Shown here piece after piece: positions 10,601 through 22,618 of a stretch of 64,000 bases of DNA (positions are counted from its first letter, which is position 1; each line of letters begins with the position of its first letter). The stretch comes from Datura wrightii (Eukaryota > Streptophyta > Magnoliopsida > Solanales > Solanaceae). A program made the translations under genes and the position numbers. The notes under the pieces are model-generated. The model was not told where the DNA came from. It did no database searches and was given only the letters and a program-made list of their open reading frames with translations. The stretch covers positions 92,192,001 to 92,256,000 of the forward strand of contig JASDFA010000019.1 of NCBI GenBank assembly GCA_035772735.1. Reading direction: 5' to 3'.

Positions 10601-13293
10601 AAAGTTGTTGGATCAATCATAAAGAGAAGTAGCAATTAGCTAGCAAGTGCACATGGGTAGACATGGCCTATGGCCCTTAGGTTTGGCCCCATCTAAATTA
10701 TATATACTTAAAACCCCCCAAAAAAATATATAAAGTTTATATAGTGTCAAAATAAAATAGGTTTGACAGCTCCATCAAAAAGTGATTACATTTTTATTTT
10801 AACATAAACTTTGGTGGGTTCCCACCATAGAATCAAATCACTTAGTGGCCACCATGTGGTGTGCCTACCCATCATCAACCTATTTATACTTTTCTAACAC
10901 CCAACCTCGCCGCACTATTAAGATGACTAATAACATAACCGCCGCTTCTGCAACAATTTCTTCACTCATAGAATCTGTAAAATTTAACTAGATGGTTGTC
11001 AAATAGGGGAATTGAGCTACACGTGGGAGAGTGAAAATGAATTTAAATAAATAAATAAATTAAATTAATATTTTTAATATTTATATGACTTAAAATAGAT
11101 GGATTGATTTAAATAAATAATATGTATTTGTGACCTAAAGCAGTTTTCGTACCGCTTTTGTCTTTGAACTAAAATTTTCCCTCTTATGTCAATGGATTCA
11201 ACACTTTATATATAATTCAAAGAATATTATGTTCTCCTTACTTACATTATATAATTTATTGGTACAGGGAGATCAATTAAATCCTCTTATTCAATCGCTC
11301 CACTCGTGACAAAAAAACATTTTTCAATTATTTGTTTTATAGTTTGTATAATTTCAATTGAGCTAATAAAAATATTTTCTTTATTATCATGACTATTTCA
11401 AAGAAATTTAACATAACCTTTTTTTTAATGTTTTGAAATAAATTTTTTTGGATCAATTCAAATTACATAAGTAATTTAATTTTCAGATACACTAACTAGG
11501 GCGATGCTCGATCCCCAATAATCATGTTCAGCTATTGCCTTGGTTGTTCGTCTCTTAGAGAGTAACTGTAACATTAATAATTAAATATCTATATTAAGTC
11601 TTTTATTCATTTAGATGAAAAGCAGAATAATTTAGAAAGTAATTGATATTGATATTGTTTGCTTTCTTAATTTAATTAATATTTATCTAGGGTTTGTTCG
11701 GAAAGCTTTTTGAGAATTAAATTTAAATGCGAAAAAGTGTAATTATATAGTATTATTTATTTATTTAATCAGTTAATTATATGGTTAGCAGAAAATTGAG
11801 AGTAATTGAGAGGGAGTAATTACACTCTCTAATTCTTTACGGAGGAGGTGAGAATTGCAGATAATTACATAATACGATTACAAAATTACTTTTTAATTTT
11901 TTCATTTTTATTTTTATTTTAATTTATTTTCTTTATTTCTATCATTTTAGTTTCTTTTTTGTTTTTATTGTTATTATTATTATTTTTTTACTTTTAAATT
12001 TTTTATTTTATACTATTTATCTTTCATTTTCTTTCTTTTCATTTTCTGTGATTTCATATAATTGCTTGCATTTTTTATTTTATTTTATTTTTTTAAATTT
12101 TCTTCATTTAACATAAATATATTATTATTCTAATTTTTTTAAATTAAAGTAGAATTTCATTATTCAATAATATTATAAATATATGTTTTTTTTATTTTGA
12201 ACTATATTTACTGAAGTAATATTAAAATTTACCACAAAAATATTGTACTAACAAAATAAGGTGATACCAGGAATTGAAAGAGCAAATGATATATTGGTGA
12301 AGAAGAAACAAGATATAGTATTGAAGTAATCATGATCAAAGGATCCAAGTTACGAGTCTAAGCAAAGCAAAAAGAAAACATACAAATCATGTTGTCCCGA
12401 ATAGCTTCAACAACAACCACCCTACAATATTCTTCAACTAAGCTTCCTCTTTCCTTCTTTCCCTTTCTCTATTTTTATTCTTTAGTATACTCAAAAAGAA
12501 AGTAGAATATACAAAATTTGGATAACAGGAATAACACATTTAATTTGATCTAAATTCATACATATATATACATATATTACACACTTTACGTGTATATTTC
12601 GAACGCCTTATCTTCTCTTTATTCTAGTTTTTGGTATTTAGGAATCTACCTTTTTCTGATAATTAAAAAATAAATTTAATTTATATATAAATTTTTTTAA
12701 AAATATTTTTTAACATATTAGGATTAGTATTCTTTTTTTATTTTTCAAGTAAATTATCAAGGTTGAGGTTATTATTATTATTCATGATTAAACTTAAAAA
12801 CAGTCAACTTATTAAATCAGACATCTGGGTTAGGGTGAAGCATATTAGTACTTCTTTTATATTCGTTAATTGTATCATATATTGCAATACAAAAGCTATA
12901 TTAATTGTTGATGTTCTCAATTTAGTCATATTATGTTTGGCTTCCAAATTGAGTAATTTTCCTTATCCCTTTTTCTTTTTATGGGTAACAAAAATCAAGG
13001 AATAATTGTTTTAAAGTATTGACTTAATTACCTTTTGACCAATCTTCCCTTTCCTATATTACCTCTTTATTTGTATCTAATTTTATGAATATTTTCTTAA
13101 AGAAATATCTTTAGAATAAAAACCTTTAAAATATTTTTAATGAATCTCAATGCTTTATAATATTTCGTATTAATATTCCTGCAAGAACGAGGTGAGGTTC
13201 ACTTCGAACAATTATTTTTTTATTAAAAGGTTGGGACTTTAAATAAGGATATAGTAAGGGTTAATGCATTTGTGTCACACTCTGAACCTTAAA
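7641..13293. other. AT-rich intergenic DNA, no gene recognised
   Basis: Very AT-rich sequence with long A/T runs and no open frame resembling a protein family. Three small items stand out. A 54-bp unit is duplicated at 7833-7930. A promoter-like patch at 10800-10985 has CTATTTATAC followed by an ATG opening 22 codons (MTNNITAASATISSLIESVK, then FN and stop). A segment near 11695-11870 starts GGGTTTGTTCGG and has GAGAG/CTCTC pairing, like a decayed hAT-type MITE without a clear second end. The first kilobase may include the Tat leader or LTR. Confidence 0.6.
7833..7930. repeat. 54-bp tandem duplication
   Basis: Two adjacent copies start with TTATGTTTG at 7833 and 7887, and both run to GATTAACG (7876 and 7930). 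They differ by one base in the shared 44 bases. The unit is AT-rich and non-coding, so this is a local duplication. Confidence 0.85.
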
Positions 13294-13876
13294 TCTATCC
13301 TATATTAAAAGTGAGTTTTTTTCTCCTTCGTAAAAGATATCATAATAAATAAAATTATTATTTATATTTTTATATAATAATTAATTTTTAATTATTTTTA
13401 TCACCTTATTAATTATATTAAATTTTTTATTTGTGGCATAATTTTATTTAATAGTATAAATTAAAAAAATTAAAAAAGATTGACTGACTTTTTTTCTTTA
13501 TAATATTCATAAAAAATTTTCTACCTTATTTTATTATATTAAATTTTTTTCTTGTGCTATGACACAGTAGTGTAATTTTTTAAAAAAAAAAAGAAAAGAA
13601 AGAAGCCTTCCACGATTTGTTTTCCTATTTAATACAAAAGTTGTTTTTTTTCTTTCCTTTTTTGATATATTTCTTTTTCCTTTTTCATTGTCAACAAAGA
13701 GTTATTTTTTCCTCTTTTAATAATTTCTTTTTCCCTTTTTAATAGTAATATCCTAATATTTTTATATTTTTAAATTTTTTTATTTATAAATTTTTTCACT
13801 AAATAAATTTATAATTGCATAATTTAATTCATCAAACTCTTCTACATCAACATCTTTGATTCAATCTCCAACCTTG

Positions 13877-14059
13877 TGTAATTGCCCAGGCCACCGCTTG
13901 TAGAAATTGTCCACTTTGGAGCCTTCACCCCTCACATTTTTAAAAAGTGTCTACAAGGGAAAGGTATCCAAACACTTATAAAGCACTCTCCGTTCTCCTT
14001 CCCAACCAATGTGGGATTCACCTAAACCAATGTGGGATTCGCCTAAGGCAAGCCTTACA
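13877..14059 (-). repeat. 3' LTR of the TRIM
   Basis: On the + strand it begins TGTAATTGCCCAGG and ends near CCTTACA. It is collinear with 14136-14315, sharing CTACAAGGGAAAGGTAT, CTTATAAAGCACTCTC and AATGTGGGATTC. The differences between the two copies are scattered substitutions, suggesting an old insertion. Confidence 0.78.
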
Positions 14060-14121
14060 CTTACCCCTCTTTGGGACTCAGCGTCCTCGCTGAGGCTTGC
14101 CCCACTACCAGCCCGACACCA

Positions 14122-14133
14122 GCTCTGATACCA
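14122..14133 (-). other. Primer-binding site of the TRIM (tRNA-iMet)
   Basis: GCTCTGATACCA on the + strand, which is TGGTATCAGAGC on the element strand, lies two bases from the LTR end. It equals the 12 bases used by many plant LTR elements primed by initiator tRNA-Met. It gives the orientation of the TRIM. Confidence 0.85.
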
Positions 14134-14135
14134 AC

Positions 14136-14315
14136 TTTAACAGCTCAGGCCACCACTTGTAAAAATTATCCGCTTTGGAGTCTTCGCCCCTCATGGTTTT
14201 AAAACGCGTCTACAAGGGAAAGGTATTCAAGAACTTATAAAGCACTCTCTGTTCTCCTCCCCAACCGATGTGGGATTCACCTAAACTAATGTGGGATCCG
14301 CCTAAGTAAGGCTTA
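14136..14315 (-). repeat. 5' LTR of the TRIM
   Basis: Starts at TTTAACAGCTCAGG (+ strand), directly after the antisense primer-binding site, and is collinear with the other LTR up to CCTAAGTAAGGCTTA. The terminal dinucleotides have drifted from TG/CA, so the right border is approximate to about 10 bp. Confidence 0.75.
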
Positions 14316-14317
14316 AT

Positions 14318-16960
14318 CGGAGGGCACACGAAGAATAAAATCAAATAGGCATAGTCGAGATCGGTGGACCCAAGCGGGTGTCTACCAGGGCGGGACATTT
14401 TCCATCACAGCGGAAGGTATGACCACTGCAGCGGATGACGTGGATTAGAAATTCGCAATTTCATTCTGATTTGGGTATTAAAAACCTAGTCCTTGAGGAG
14501 AACTTATTAAAAACGTCTAAATATAGAAAATAGACTTTTGGGAGGAAAACAAGAGGATCCAAGGGGGAATTTGACATCCATGGCTAGGAACTTTCGCGAG
14601 GGAGTCAGGAATGGGATAGCCACAGACGAAGACGATCGGAACAATAGCTTGGCGTCCAGGTAGGCTATGGCTTACTCACCTTTGTGATAGACTACGATTA
14701 GATAAACATATACGTGCATGTGATTGATGCGTTTCACACGTAGTTATAAATTAAACTTAGAAATAAAGAAGTGGGAACGTGAAATTGTGTGTCTTGTACG
14801 TGAGGAATTGAAGGTGAGAATTTAATGTAGATATAACAACTTCGCCAGAATATTAGGGGAGTGAATTAGAGTGATGCATGTAAATCCCGTATTTAAATGG
14901 AACTGATTTGATTGACTAAAAAAGAGCAAGATAGCCGTGACTACTACATGATTTGGGAGGGAGTTACAAGAAACACGTAGCTTGTGCTGAAGATCCTAGG
15001 TTAGGACATTGAAATCGGATTTGAGAAATTGTAGGAGAATAAATAGCAATATGTTGATTAATCATAGGTGATAGAATGTTTGATGATTTTCTTATTTGAA
15101 ACATAAGCCATATCCTCGAAATTGTTGAACTTACGTATATTGTCGTTAACTTGATATTAACAAGGAGGGCAGATGGCCACGTTAGGTTAATGTGATACGA
15201 GGTCTGATACAATGAAATCTTACGGCGAGATATACTAACGCGTGAATCACGGTATTCATAATGAAAAGATCTGCAAGAAAAGGCTGGAAGGGGACTGATC
15301 AGCGTACTACTAACACAGTACCGCTACAACGAGAACGGTAGTAATACCACTGCAGCGGATCCCAATCTACCAAGCGGACCAGGTCGGGACTCTTCATGAT
15401 CTATAGGGAATAATTAGTATTTAACCTCTTAAAATATAAAATGATGGTAAGTAAAAAATGCATGTGTGGTTTGAAAGTCTATGGCATGTAAGTCTTTCTG
15501 TGTGTATGGAGATTGGTAACGGTATTTCTCGCCATTATGTTAATTTCCCAACTGTGCTTTACGTGTGAATTCAGCTGCAAAGCTATAAGTGTTATTATGT
15601 GAATAAACCTATGGATATGATGTGTGATGAGTGTGTTTCAATGGTGTGAATGTGGTTGTGGACAAACGGTATCAGTGGTTTGAGATGTTATGTAAATAAG
15701 AGAGGAAAAATTGTGTAATATCGATGAGAGAGGTACGGCCTAGGACCGGGAGGAGGTACTCTGTGCGGTATTGGATCAGCCTGATCGGATCCTGATTGAG
15801 GTTCTTAGATATGAGAGGCTCGTGCCCGAGGTGAGCATCCGAACGAGCGTAATGAAAGAGTGCATTGATAGGTATGGTTAAATCACTATGCGACTGGATG
15901 TACGAAATGAATACGCTGGCGGGTATGATAAGGGACTCATACAGCGGGTGTATAGTACATGAATTTCTAGAGTCCCCTGCAGGTCATAACCGAAACGGAA
16001 AAAGTAAGACCCTCTGGCATGTGTGTACAGTAATGTGACGGAGGCGTGTGCCTGGTATATTACCGTTGGTATGATCGAGTTCAGATTGATTTTGGATAAG
16101 GCATGACACCTATGTTAGTGGTGGTGATAGCATCGAGAAAGTGTTGATATACTTGCGTAGTCCAAAGGATGTAAGTTGTGATGTGAGACTGAAATGAGGT
16201 GAAATATAATTATGATATGTATGACAGGTATGCATGCGTGGTAGATTTTCTGAATTAAGATACATTGTATGATTTGCATGATATATGATACTTGTTTGAT
16301 AATATTCTTGAGATAATTGACGTGATATATGTGCATGCAGGTCGAATGTGTGTAGCACTTATTGTTATGTGTTATAAGAGAGGGCATGACTGTTATAAAT
16401 GACAATTGTATGGATAAATTATAATACGTTAGAAATCTTGTGAGAAAATTTATGTGCTGATGAATCGCTAAGTAAATTTGGTTAGAAAACACTTAATGAA
16501 TGAAATACGTGATAGGAGAATTGAGAGGACCGAGTCTCTGGGTTACTATGCAGTGACTACCGCTGCAGCGGATATATCGCCGCGGCAACGGGGTCGCGGC
16601 AGCGGTAGCACCTGCGCTGCAGCAGAAACGGAGAGACAGAATGGTAGATTAACAGGCGCCAAGATGATAATATGAGTAATTATATTTGTGAGTTTGCAGG
16701 ACTTAATTGGTTATGGTAATTTATAAAAATGGTGAGTTTAGAGCAACAGAGAAGTGGGAATTAAGTTTTCTTTTGTGTCGACGCTTATAAATTATTTTGC
16801 TGTTATGTGAACTAACTGTAGTCAGTCGATGATGCTTACCAGTACGTGTGGTGTACTGATACTAGTCTTGCTACGCCTTTTTGGTGTAGGTTGTGGCAGG
16901 ATGAAGTTCGTCTTGGATTGATAGTCACTCAGCGACAACTTTTGAATTCTTCAGGTAAAA
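14318..16960 (+). repeat. Diverged Tekay-family LTR fragment
   Basis: No protein is encoded here. Identity comes from collinearity with the LTR at 52712-55243 and the broken LTR at 33174-49476. Shared pieces are the CCACTGCAGCGG motif (14423-14434, 15347-15358), GGTAGGCTATGGCTTAC, the GAGCATCCGAACGAGCG phrase, the conserved block at 15956-16030, and a late cluster of GCTGCAGC palindromes at 16555-16625. It lacks the opening TGTAACGA segment and the closing TGAGTGCCAATCACG segment, so it is a fragment or a diverged relative. Both edges are approximate. 16961-17091 is plain AT-rich DNA. Confidence 0.65.
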
Positions 16961-17091
16961 TAATCTTTCATCTCATAAAATAAATATTTTATATAAAATT
17001 ATTAATTATTATAATTATTTTTTTGCATAATTTGTTTAGATAATCTTACAATGGAATTTGAAAAGGATTTCACAAATGAAATTATTCCAGT

Positions 17092-17892
17092 TGCACTAAT
17101 ATGTTTTCAATGATGTCAAAATTGATGTAAGAATAATGAATCAAGGAACATATTGTGGAGTGTACAGAAGGAAGATCGACTCCAAAAGGAAGAAAAGTGA
17201 CTCAGAGTTAAGAGAAGATTTCCAACAAATATTCTAGCTGAATATAAGGGTTCAACAAGGAAAGAATCACTCCTGATATCAATCAGCCTCAAATCACTGT
17301 CATTTGCCTCAATCTCGGTCACCTCAAAAGGAAGAAATCCTTCCCAAATCAATTAAGGCTCGACATCTTCTCCTGAGGATATAACTGGATCAAAATCCCT
17401 TGGGTTATCCCATGATGAGCGGTAAAACAAGATCAAAAGAAACTGATCTCTTACGAAAGAGCCTATATATATACTAAGTCAGTAGACTGATTCCCTGTAC
17501 AACTTCACTTGATCAAAACTAACAATTTTGTTCTTATTCAATCATTGTAATCCTAAAAGCATTACTAGTGAGATTAAAAGATAGAAATATTCAGATAGAT
17601 ATACAGGGAGAGGCTGTATCGAGTTCATTACTGTTCACCACAGATTAGTGAACTTACTCTTGTAATCATTGACAAATTCGAAAGATCAAAGGGAAACCAT
17701 TGCAACCCAAGAGAACTGGACTAGGCACCACAAGGGTAATCCAAACCAGGATAAATATTTTGTGCCTTTATTTTCCTTCTTTGAGTTTGATTTATTATTA
17801 ATAACTTTCTCTACAGGAATTGAGTCGACTTATTCACTTCAACAGTCGACTAAGTGTTAATTTTTAAAATTCATCCCCCTCTTTGATTATCA
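17092..17892 (+). repeat. 5' LTR of the copia element
   Basis: Collinear over its whole length with 24411-25215. It ends with GATTATCA directly before the primer-binding site. Compared with the 3' LTR it has lost three bases at the start (TTGCACTAA against TTGTTACACTAA). A TATA box is visible at 17464. The GTCGAC hexamer occurs twice close to the 3' end. Confidence 0.9.
17464..17473 (+). promoter_or_regulatory. LTR TATA box (also at 24786-24795)
   Basis: TATATATATA in the context GAGCC-TATATATATA-CTAAGT lies at matching positions of both LTRs and is the only strong TATA element in them. In plant copia LTRs the transcript start usually lies about 30 bases downstream. The copy in the 5' LTR would drive the genomic RNA. 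Confidence 0.6.
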
Positions 17893-17894
17893 AT

Positions 17895-17905
17895 TGGTAT
17901 CAGAG
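17895..17905 (+). other. Primer-binding site of the copia element (tRNA-iMet)
   Basis: TGGTATCAGAG begins two bases after the LTR end. It matches the complement of the 3' end of initiator methionine tRNA for 11 bases, with T in place of the next C. Confidence 0.85.
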
Positions 17906-17952
17906 TAGGTCTCACTTAAAATTGCTTAACTGCGAAGTGAGAAAAAGATCAT

Positions 17953-19439
17953 ATGGCAACATATCAAAATCCGGTTGCAGTTCTTCAAGATGGAAACTCC
18001 TCATCAAGACCTCCATATTTCAATGGAGAACACTACTCTTACTGGAAGGAACGTTTCAAAATTGTTGTCCAAGAAAATGACTTTCAAGCCTAGATTGTAA
18101 TCAAGAAAGGTACCAAGCCCATTCCTGGAGTATCAGATCCCACCAAAGCTGATCTGGAGACCTTCTTAGTCACTCCTGAAAAACAAGAGGTAATTCAAAC
18201 TAATGCTAGAACTATTAGTCTACTTTATTGTGCAGTGAGTGGAACTAAATACAAGAAGATCTCAACATGCGACACTACAATAGAGATGTGGGATAAGCTT
18301 GAGGTAACCTACGAAGGCACCACAAAAGTGAAGGAGGCAAGGATTAATGCACTGGTGAATGAATATGAATTGTTCAAGATGACAGATGAAGAAAATGTTG
18401 AATCCATGTTCTCGAGATTCAGCAAGACTGTTGGAGAATTGAAATCACTTGGCATGGTGTACTCAACAGTATGTAAGTTTGAAAATTCCTTAGAAGTCTT
18501 CCTAAAGCCTGGAAAACAAAAGCTACAATCCTTGAAGATGGAGATCTGGAGAAAATTTCCTATGATAAACTCAGAGGAAATATGATGGCCTATGAGCAAA
18601 ACCATCTCAACAGATATTCCAAAGATGAAAAGAAAGAAACAGTAGCCTTCAATGCCACACAAAAATAAGAACGAGAAGAAGGAGGAAGAAGAATACAGTG
18701 AGCTCTAATCAACCGAGGAGTTAGACACATCCTTCACCAAAGACGGCAGAAGCCCCATTTTGGATACGACAATAATGAAAAAATTGAGGATTGATGTTAT
18801 CATAGCGGAAAACCTGGACACATAAGGCAAAACTGTCCTGAATTAAAGAAAAGGAACTCTCATAGGAGCAACAAATCCATGGAAGAATGGAGTGATGAAG
18901 ATGTCTTGACGAAGAAGCAGAAGAATCTTCTGACATATGTTTTATGGCCCATGAAAGATCAAGAGGTAAGATCAAATCTCTATAGTAAGTGTCAAGAACT
19001 TCAGGACTCTCTGGATCTTGTCACAGATAAACTACAAAAACTTATTGATGAATATAATAAACTTGAAAAAGAAAAGGACTGGCAAATTCTTCTTGAAGCA
19101 ACTCAAATTGAAGTAGACTTTCTTGAAGAAGAGCTAGGTGATGTCAAGATGCAATTAAACAACATTAAGAAATCACCCAGTCACAACTCAGTCAACTCGA
19201 ATAAATCACTTTTTTCATCAAGGGCATCGACTAGCTTTCACTCTGCTAAATCCTTTTCTTCTCCTATATGCTATACATGTGGGAAGCGTGGTCATAATTC
19301 TTTTAACTGTAAATTCTATTCTTGTTGCAAATGGGTCTAGAAGAAAAAAGGAACAACTTATGAGGCCCCTTCTACTAACTTACCAGGACCCAAAAAAGCT
19401 TGGGTACCTAAGAGAAATTAAAATTCTTATTTTACAGGA
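17953..19439 (+). pseudogene. Copia gag (capsid and two zinc knuckles)
   Basis: Gag packages the element RNA. It starts at ATG 17953 (MATYQNPVAVLQDG), with FNGEHYSYWKERFK typical of plant copia gag, and a TAG follows ENDFQA where tryptophan is expected. The UBN2-like capsid domain lies at about 18235-18585 (VKEARINALVNEYELFKM, MFSRFSKTVGELKSLG). The first zinc knuckle at 18788-18830 reads CYHSGKPGHIRQNC: the second Cys is Ser, and a TGA lies just before it. A coiled-coil-like stretch (about 18970-19170) precedes a second, intact knuckle, CYTCGKRGHNSFNC (about 19267-19308). At least two frame changes are needed to read it through. Confidence 0.82.
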
Positions 19440-20800
19440 GCAACCGAAAAGAAGCAATAAAAAGGGAATGTGGGTAATTGATAGCGGATGCTCCAGACAC
19501 ATGATAGAAACAAAAGAAATTTTTAGGTATGTTAAAAAATTGGTCGAGGATATGTTAGATTTGGTGACAACGCAAAAGGCGAGGTGGTTGGTGTAGGTGT
19601 AATCACTATATGTCCCTCATGTGACTTACTTGAAGTGTATCTTGTAAATAGACTGAAACACAGCTTTCTAAGCATCAGTCAACTATGTGATGCCAGGTTT
19701 GATGTTCTATTCAACACTATCATATGCACTATCAGCAATTCCTCAAGAAACATCTTTCTTATCGGTGATCGTGTTGAAAACATTTATGTTTTAAATAATG
19801 CTGATCTACCTACTTTAACCTGTCTTGCAGCTGTCTCAAATGATCCAGGTATCTGGCACAGAAAGATGGGCCATGCTAGCATGCACAGCATTGAAAAGCT
19901 CTCTAAATTAGATCTAGTTCTTGGCTTGCCAAAATTAAATTTCTCTAATAAACCTATGTGTGATGTATATCAACTGGGAAAGCAAACCAAATCCTCTTTT
20001 AAGTCAAAAGACATTGTAAGTACTTCTAAACCCCTTAAACTTCTTCATATGGATCTTTTTGGCCCTATCAGAACTGCTAGCATTGGTGATAAGAAATATG
20101 CTTTTGTTATTGTTGATGATTTCTCACGGTTCACTTGGGTCAAGTTTTTAGATCATAAAATGAAGCCTTCTCAAATTTTGAAATTTTCTGCAAAAGGGTT
20201 CAACGAGAAAAGGGATATTTTATCTCATGTATTCACAGTGATCATGGAAGGGAATTCGAAAATTAGTTGTTTGACCGAATTCTGTGATCAGCAGGGCTAT
20301 ACTCAGACTTTCTCTTCACCTCAAACTCCTCAGCAAAATGGAGTTGCCAAACGGAAAATCGCTCACTTCAGGAAACAGCCAGGACAATGCTCATAGAGTA
20401 AAATCTTCCTGATCAATTTTAGGCCGAAGTTGTGAGCATTGCATGTCATATCCTTAATCGATGTCTCAATCGGCCCGTGCTAAAGAAAACTCCATATGAA
20501 CTATGGAAAGAAAAGAATCTAAATATAAATTACTTTCATCCATTGGGATGCAAGCGTTTCATCCACAACAATGGTAAGAACAATCTCGGTAAGTTTGATC
20601 CTAGAAGTGATGAAAGAATTTTCCTTGGATATGTACCACTAAGCCATTCCTTTAGAGTTTTAAATAAAGGGAAGATGGTAGAATCATCTCACAAACTTCT
20701 AAATCATCAGCAAAATAAGATTCGATCATATCAGAGGAAGAAAGTATCATTGAAATACCCAAATCTTCTCCCTCAAAGAAACCAAACCTAGAGGAAGAGA
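19440..20800 (+). pseudogene. Copia protease and integrase
   Basis: The protease active site is intact in WVIDSGCSRHM (about 19471-19503). Integrase follows. The pre-integrase zinc motif WHRKMGHAS is present, but its Cys pair reads CDVYQLGK, with the second Cys changed to Tyr. The core starts LLHMDLFGPIR, with the first Asp present and then VDDFSRFTWV. The second Asp survives only in a shifted frame near 20240 (SDHG). The catalytic Glu is Lys in QNGVAKRKI (about 20335-20360). ARTMLI-like text and NRCLNRPVLKKTPYELWK (from about 20455) complete the domain. It is inactive as it stands. Confidence 0.85.
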
Positions 20801-22487
20801 ATCAGCCGACTAAGGTCCCAAATATTATAAGAGAATGAGAAAATGAAGCCAGCTACCCAAATGACTTTACCATTGGAAATCCAAATGCTCAGTGACAGAC
20901 AAGATCATCTCTCAAAAATCGATTATCACTGGCATTGGTGTCTCAAATTGAACCAAAGAAAATTGATGAAGCTCTTATTGATGAACACTGGCTTAGAGCT
21001 ATGCAAGATGACTGGACCAATTTGAGAGGAGTCGCGTTTGGACTCTCGTCCCAAGGCAAACAAACGCATTGGTTATTGGTACAAAGTGGGTCTTTAGAAG
21101 CAAATTAAATGAAGAAGGTAAGGTCATCAGAAATAAATCCAAGTTAGTTGCACAAGGGTATTCTTAGCAAGAAGGTATTGACTACGACGGAAATTTTACT
21201 CATGTTTCTAGATTGGAATCTATTCGTATTTTATTATCCTATGCAATTTTCAAATAATTTAAACTCTTTCAAATGGATGTTAAAAGTGCCTTCTTAAATG
21301 CACTTATAAAAGAATAAGTTTTTCTCAAACTACCACCGGGTTTTGAAAATCCATCTTTTCTTGACTATGTTTTTAAACTCTCTAAAGCTCTCTATGGTTT
21401 GAAACAAGCTCCAAAAGCCGGTATGAACGTCTAAGCTCCTTTCTCATTGAAAATAATTTTCTTCAAGGAAAAATCGATAATACTCTTTTTATTCAACATT
21501 CTTCTACTACTATTTTGATTATTCAAATTTATGTAGATGATATTATATTTGGAAGTCCTGACGCTATTCTATGTAAGAATTTTGCAGATTTACTGACAGG
21601 AGAATTTGAAATGAGCATGATGAGAGAATTAAAATTCTTTATAGGTCTCCAAATCCATCAGTCGACTGAAGGAACATTTATCAGTCAAACTATGTACATG
21701 AAGGAGCTGATTAAAAAATTTAGTCTGGAAAAGGCGAAGCTGCTAGAACCCCAATAAGCCCTTCAACCTTCTTGGAGAATGACTCAAATGGGAAAAGTGT
21801 GGATGAAAAGCTCTATAGAGGAATGATTGTATCACTGCTGTAACTTACTGCTAGTCGACCAGACATCATGCTTAGTGTGTACAAGTGCGCCAGATTTCGG
21901 TCAACTCCTAAAGAATCCCACATAACTGCAGTAAAACAGATCATTTGTTATCTCATTAGAACTCAAGATTATGGTCTTTGGTATCCTTATTCTAATAATT
22001 TTGATTTAATTGGTTGCACCGATGCAGATTTTGCAGGTGACAAGTCCAACAAAAAAAGCACTAGTGGATCATGTCAAATTCTAGGAGAAGCTCTCACTTC
22101 TTGGCAAAGCAAAAAATAAAACTCTATAGCACTATCTACTACAGAGGTAGAATATCTGGCTCTTGGAAGTTATGGAGAACAATTACTATGGATGAAATAT
22201 CAATTATTAGACTATGATCTAAATTATGAATGCATTCCTATTTTATGTGATAACACCAATGCTATTAGTCTTTTAAAATATATTGTGTATCATTCTAGAG
22301 CGAAGCATATAAATATTAAACATCATTTTATTCGAGATCATGTTGAAAATGGAGATTTTTTACTAAAATTTATTGACTTTGAAAATTATCTTGCTGATAT
22401 TTTTACTAAACCCTTTGTAGAAAATCGGTTTTGTTTTTTAAGGAAAAGTCTTGGTGTTATTTCCTGCTCTTCAGTAAATTTCTCCTA
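20801..22487 (+). pseudogene. Copia reverse transcriptase and RNase H
   Basis: RT begins near 20995 (WLRAMQDDW). The finger and palm regions to 21480 are split among frames, but their text is readable (VIGTKWVF-like, MDVKSAFLN-like, ALYGLKQAP-like). The catalytic YVDD lies at 21530-21541 in IYVDDIIFGS, followed by EFEMSMMRELKFFIGLQI. RNase H shows CTDADFAGDKSNKKSTSG, the WQSKK end, then CDNTNAISL, KHINIKHHFIRDHVENGD and ADIFTKP, and it stops at TAA 22486. A stop stands in a glutamine-like position after WQSKK. Overall this is one of the more legible pols in the window. Confidence 0.87.
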
Positions 22488-22618
22488 AAAATTATGTGTG
22501 ATATTTATTTGCCTAAATTAACTTATTTTGAATTTATTTCCTTGCCTTAACGTACGTGCTTAATAACTTGCTTTTCCCATATTTAAATCTCGCTGGTACT
22601 CTTTCCTTCTCATCAAAA

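Larger units (their letters stand above)
13877..14315 (-). mobile_element. TRIM (miniature LTR retrotransposon)
   Basis: Two copies of a sequence of about 180 bp flank only 76 bp of internal DNA. On the minus strand the right-hand copy is the 5' LTR. It is followed by TGGTATCAGAGC (14133-14122), the primer-binding site complementary to initiator methionine tRNA. The internal end next to the other LTR is purine-rich on the minus strand (CCAAAGAGGGGTAAG). There is no coding capacity, so movement would depend on enzymes of other elements. I recognise the repeat as a widespread plant TRIM type from recall, including the phrase CCAACCGATGTGGGAT; the family name is not verified. Confidence 0.82.

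Noticed and set aside
11695..11880. hAT-type MITE starting GGGTTTGTTCGG
   Set aside because: No matching inverted terminal repeat or 8-bp target duplication could be found.
8000..13293. Host gene hidden in the AT-rich stretch
   Set aside because: Frames are short and AT-driven; apart from the 22-codon patch near 10930 nothing looks coding.
13877..14315. Cassandra-type TRIM with 5S rRNA promoter
   Set aside because: Although it is a TRIM, I see no 5S rRNA internal promoter text in its LTRs.
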